Source: an uncultured Dorea sp.
Lineage (GTDB): Bacteria > Bacillota > Clostridia > Lachnospirales > Lachnospiraceae
Direction of reading: 5' to 3'
DNA: 7,766 nucleotides
Assembly (NCBI GenBank): GCA_948844705.1
Contig: CAQNVT010000124.1
Coordinates: forward strand, 1-7,766
Part shown: one piece after another, positions 7,263 to 7,766 of the stretch
Numbering within the stretch: the first letter of the stretch is position 1
Layout of the letters: every line of letters begins with the position of its first letter
The notes under the pieces: generated by a model
The model's input: the letters and a program-made list of their open reading frames with translations, nothing else
Databases searched by the model: none
Told to the model about the DNA's origin: nothing
Translations under genes and position numbers: made by a program

Positions 7263-7742
7263 ATCTGTAGCTTCATTCCTTCCTTTGCAAAGCAGCAGGC
7301 GATATCGGGCTGCTCTGCCTTTTTTTCTTCGTTTTCTAAAAATTTATCTGTATATTCTGATGAGTAATGGGTCATCAGTATTTTTCCTATATTTGCCGTG
7401 CGGCAAAGGCTGATTCCCTCCTTCCAGGAGGAATGTCCCCAGCCTCTGTGAGATTTTAGATCAGCTTCCGTAAAATTTGCATCCCATATGATCAGGCCGG
7501 CATTTCGGGAAAATTCCGGCAGTGAATGCAGCATGGCTTCATCCATCTCGCAGTCAAGCGCATAGATGAGGCTTTTATCCCCTGCGTCCAGTCGGTAGAG
7601 CAGGCTGTCTCCCGGATGATTTCCCCGCAGGGTACGCACGTGTATGCTCTGTGTATTTTCTGCTTTTTCCGGGAGACGGAAATGCTCCTTCGGGCGGGTC
7701 TCGTGAAACGTTATACGTGCCGGGCAGGATGACAGTTGGTGG
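7259..7742 (-). CDS. Metallo-beta-lactamase-fold hydrolase, C-terminal part (cut by contig end)
   Basis: This is the C-terminal portion, about 160 residues, of an MBL-fold metal-dependent hydrolase related to the RNase Z / phosphodiesterase branch. Visible in order: SLIYALDCEMD, where the Asp matches the metal-bridging motif IV; IIWDANFTEADLKSHRGWGHSS, which corresponds to the EAT...GHST segment of RNase Z-type enzymes; and KILMTHYSSEYTD, with the motif V histidine followed by an SS-Y like the SxRY of that group. The N-terminal half with the HxHxDH signature is missing because the sequence ends. The open frame appears to begin at a GTG at 7759, but its first residues (MCSSDL) are translated adapter and not protein. 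The TGA stop shares bases with the ATG of the HD-GYP gene, so the two are an operon. The substrate is unknown; a nucleotide or phosphodiester is inferred from the fold and the neighbour. Confidence 0.8.
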
Positions 7743-7766
7743 AGATCGGAAGAGCACACGTCTGAA
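7743..7766. other. Illumina TruSeq adapter contamination
   Basis: The terminal 24 bases begin AGATCGGAAGAGC and continue through ACACGTCTGAA, which is the start of the standard Illumina TruSeq read-1 3' adapter. This is library sequence, not genome. Genomic sequence ends at or just before base 7742. Translations reaching into it from the minus strand give the well-known artefact peptide CSSDL. Confidence 0.97.

Noticed and set aside
1..7742. CRISPR array, tRNA, insertion sequence or phage genes
   Set aside because: I looked for regularly spaced repeats, cloverleaf-like segments, transposase motifs and terminal inverted repeats by eye and saw none; nearly all of the window is accounted for by coding genes.
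7743..7759. GTG start at 7759 giving an MBL-fold protein beginning MCSSDL
   Set aside because: The start codon and first residues lie in Illumina adapter; the true N-terminus is off the contig.

Overview
The window reads as a contig from a low-to-mid G+C Gram-positive clostridial bacterium, most likely a Lachnospiraceae-type gut organism. This rests on the genes alone: a YesN/YesM two-component pair, sugar-binding proteins of the MglB class, a GAF/HD-GYP phosphodiesterase, strong purine-rich ribosome sites and abundant AGG/AGA arginine codons. The last 24 bases are Illumina TruSeq adapter, so the right edge is a sequencing or assembly end and the sequence is probably a whole (meta)genome contig.

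Layout. Bases 1-175 hold gene scraps: the first 22 codons of a response regulator receiver domain (25-90), then a stretch that reads better as the tail of a different protein in another frame (92-175), then an intrinsic terminator (188-216). An extended -10 promoter (near 250-258) starts a four-gene rightward operon: an AraC-type response regulator (279-1889), its dCache/HAMP sensor histidine kinase (1892-3751), a membrane-anchored periplasmic-binding-protein homologue (3764-4732) and an MglB-like lipoprotein (4762-5808). Facing it on the minus strand are a GAF plus HD-GYP phosphodiesterase (5805-7262) and, upstream of it, the C-terminal part of a metallo-beta-lactamase-fold hydrolase (7259-7742) cut off by the contig end. 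The two operons meet tail to tail with overlapping stop codons inside one hairpin.

How the genes may work together. The rightward operon looks like a sugar-sensing module: a kinase and regulator with two extracytoplasmic sugar-binding proteins, but no ABC ATPase or permease before the convergent operon begins. The MglB-like protein keeps every glucose/galactose pocket residue and calcium-loop position I could place, so the predicted ligand is D-galactose or D-glucose. The inference is that one or both binding proteins report sugar to the YesM-type kinase, in the manner known for XylFII-LytS in Clostridium beijerinckii, possibly while also serving a transporter encoded elsewhere. The leftward pair combines two metal-dependent phosphodiesterase folds, translationally coupled by a 4-base overlap; the HD-GYP domain has complete catalytic motifs but carries an unusual insertion of about 98 residues.

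I saw no tRNA, rRNA, CRISPR array, insertion sequence or phage gene. The most solid unusual observations are the adapter, the broken left end, the transporterless double binding-protein operon and the HD-GYP insertion.
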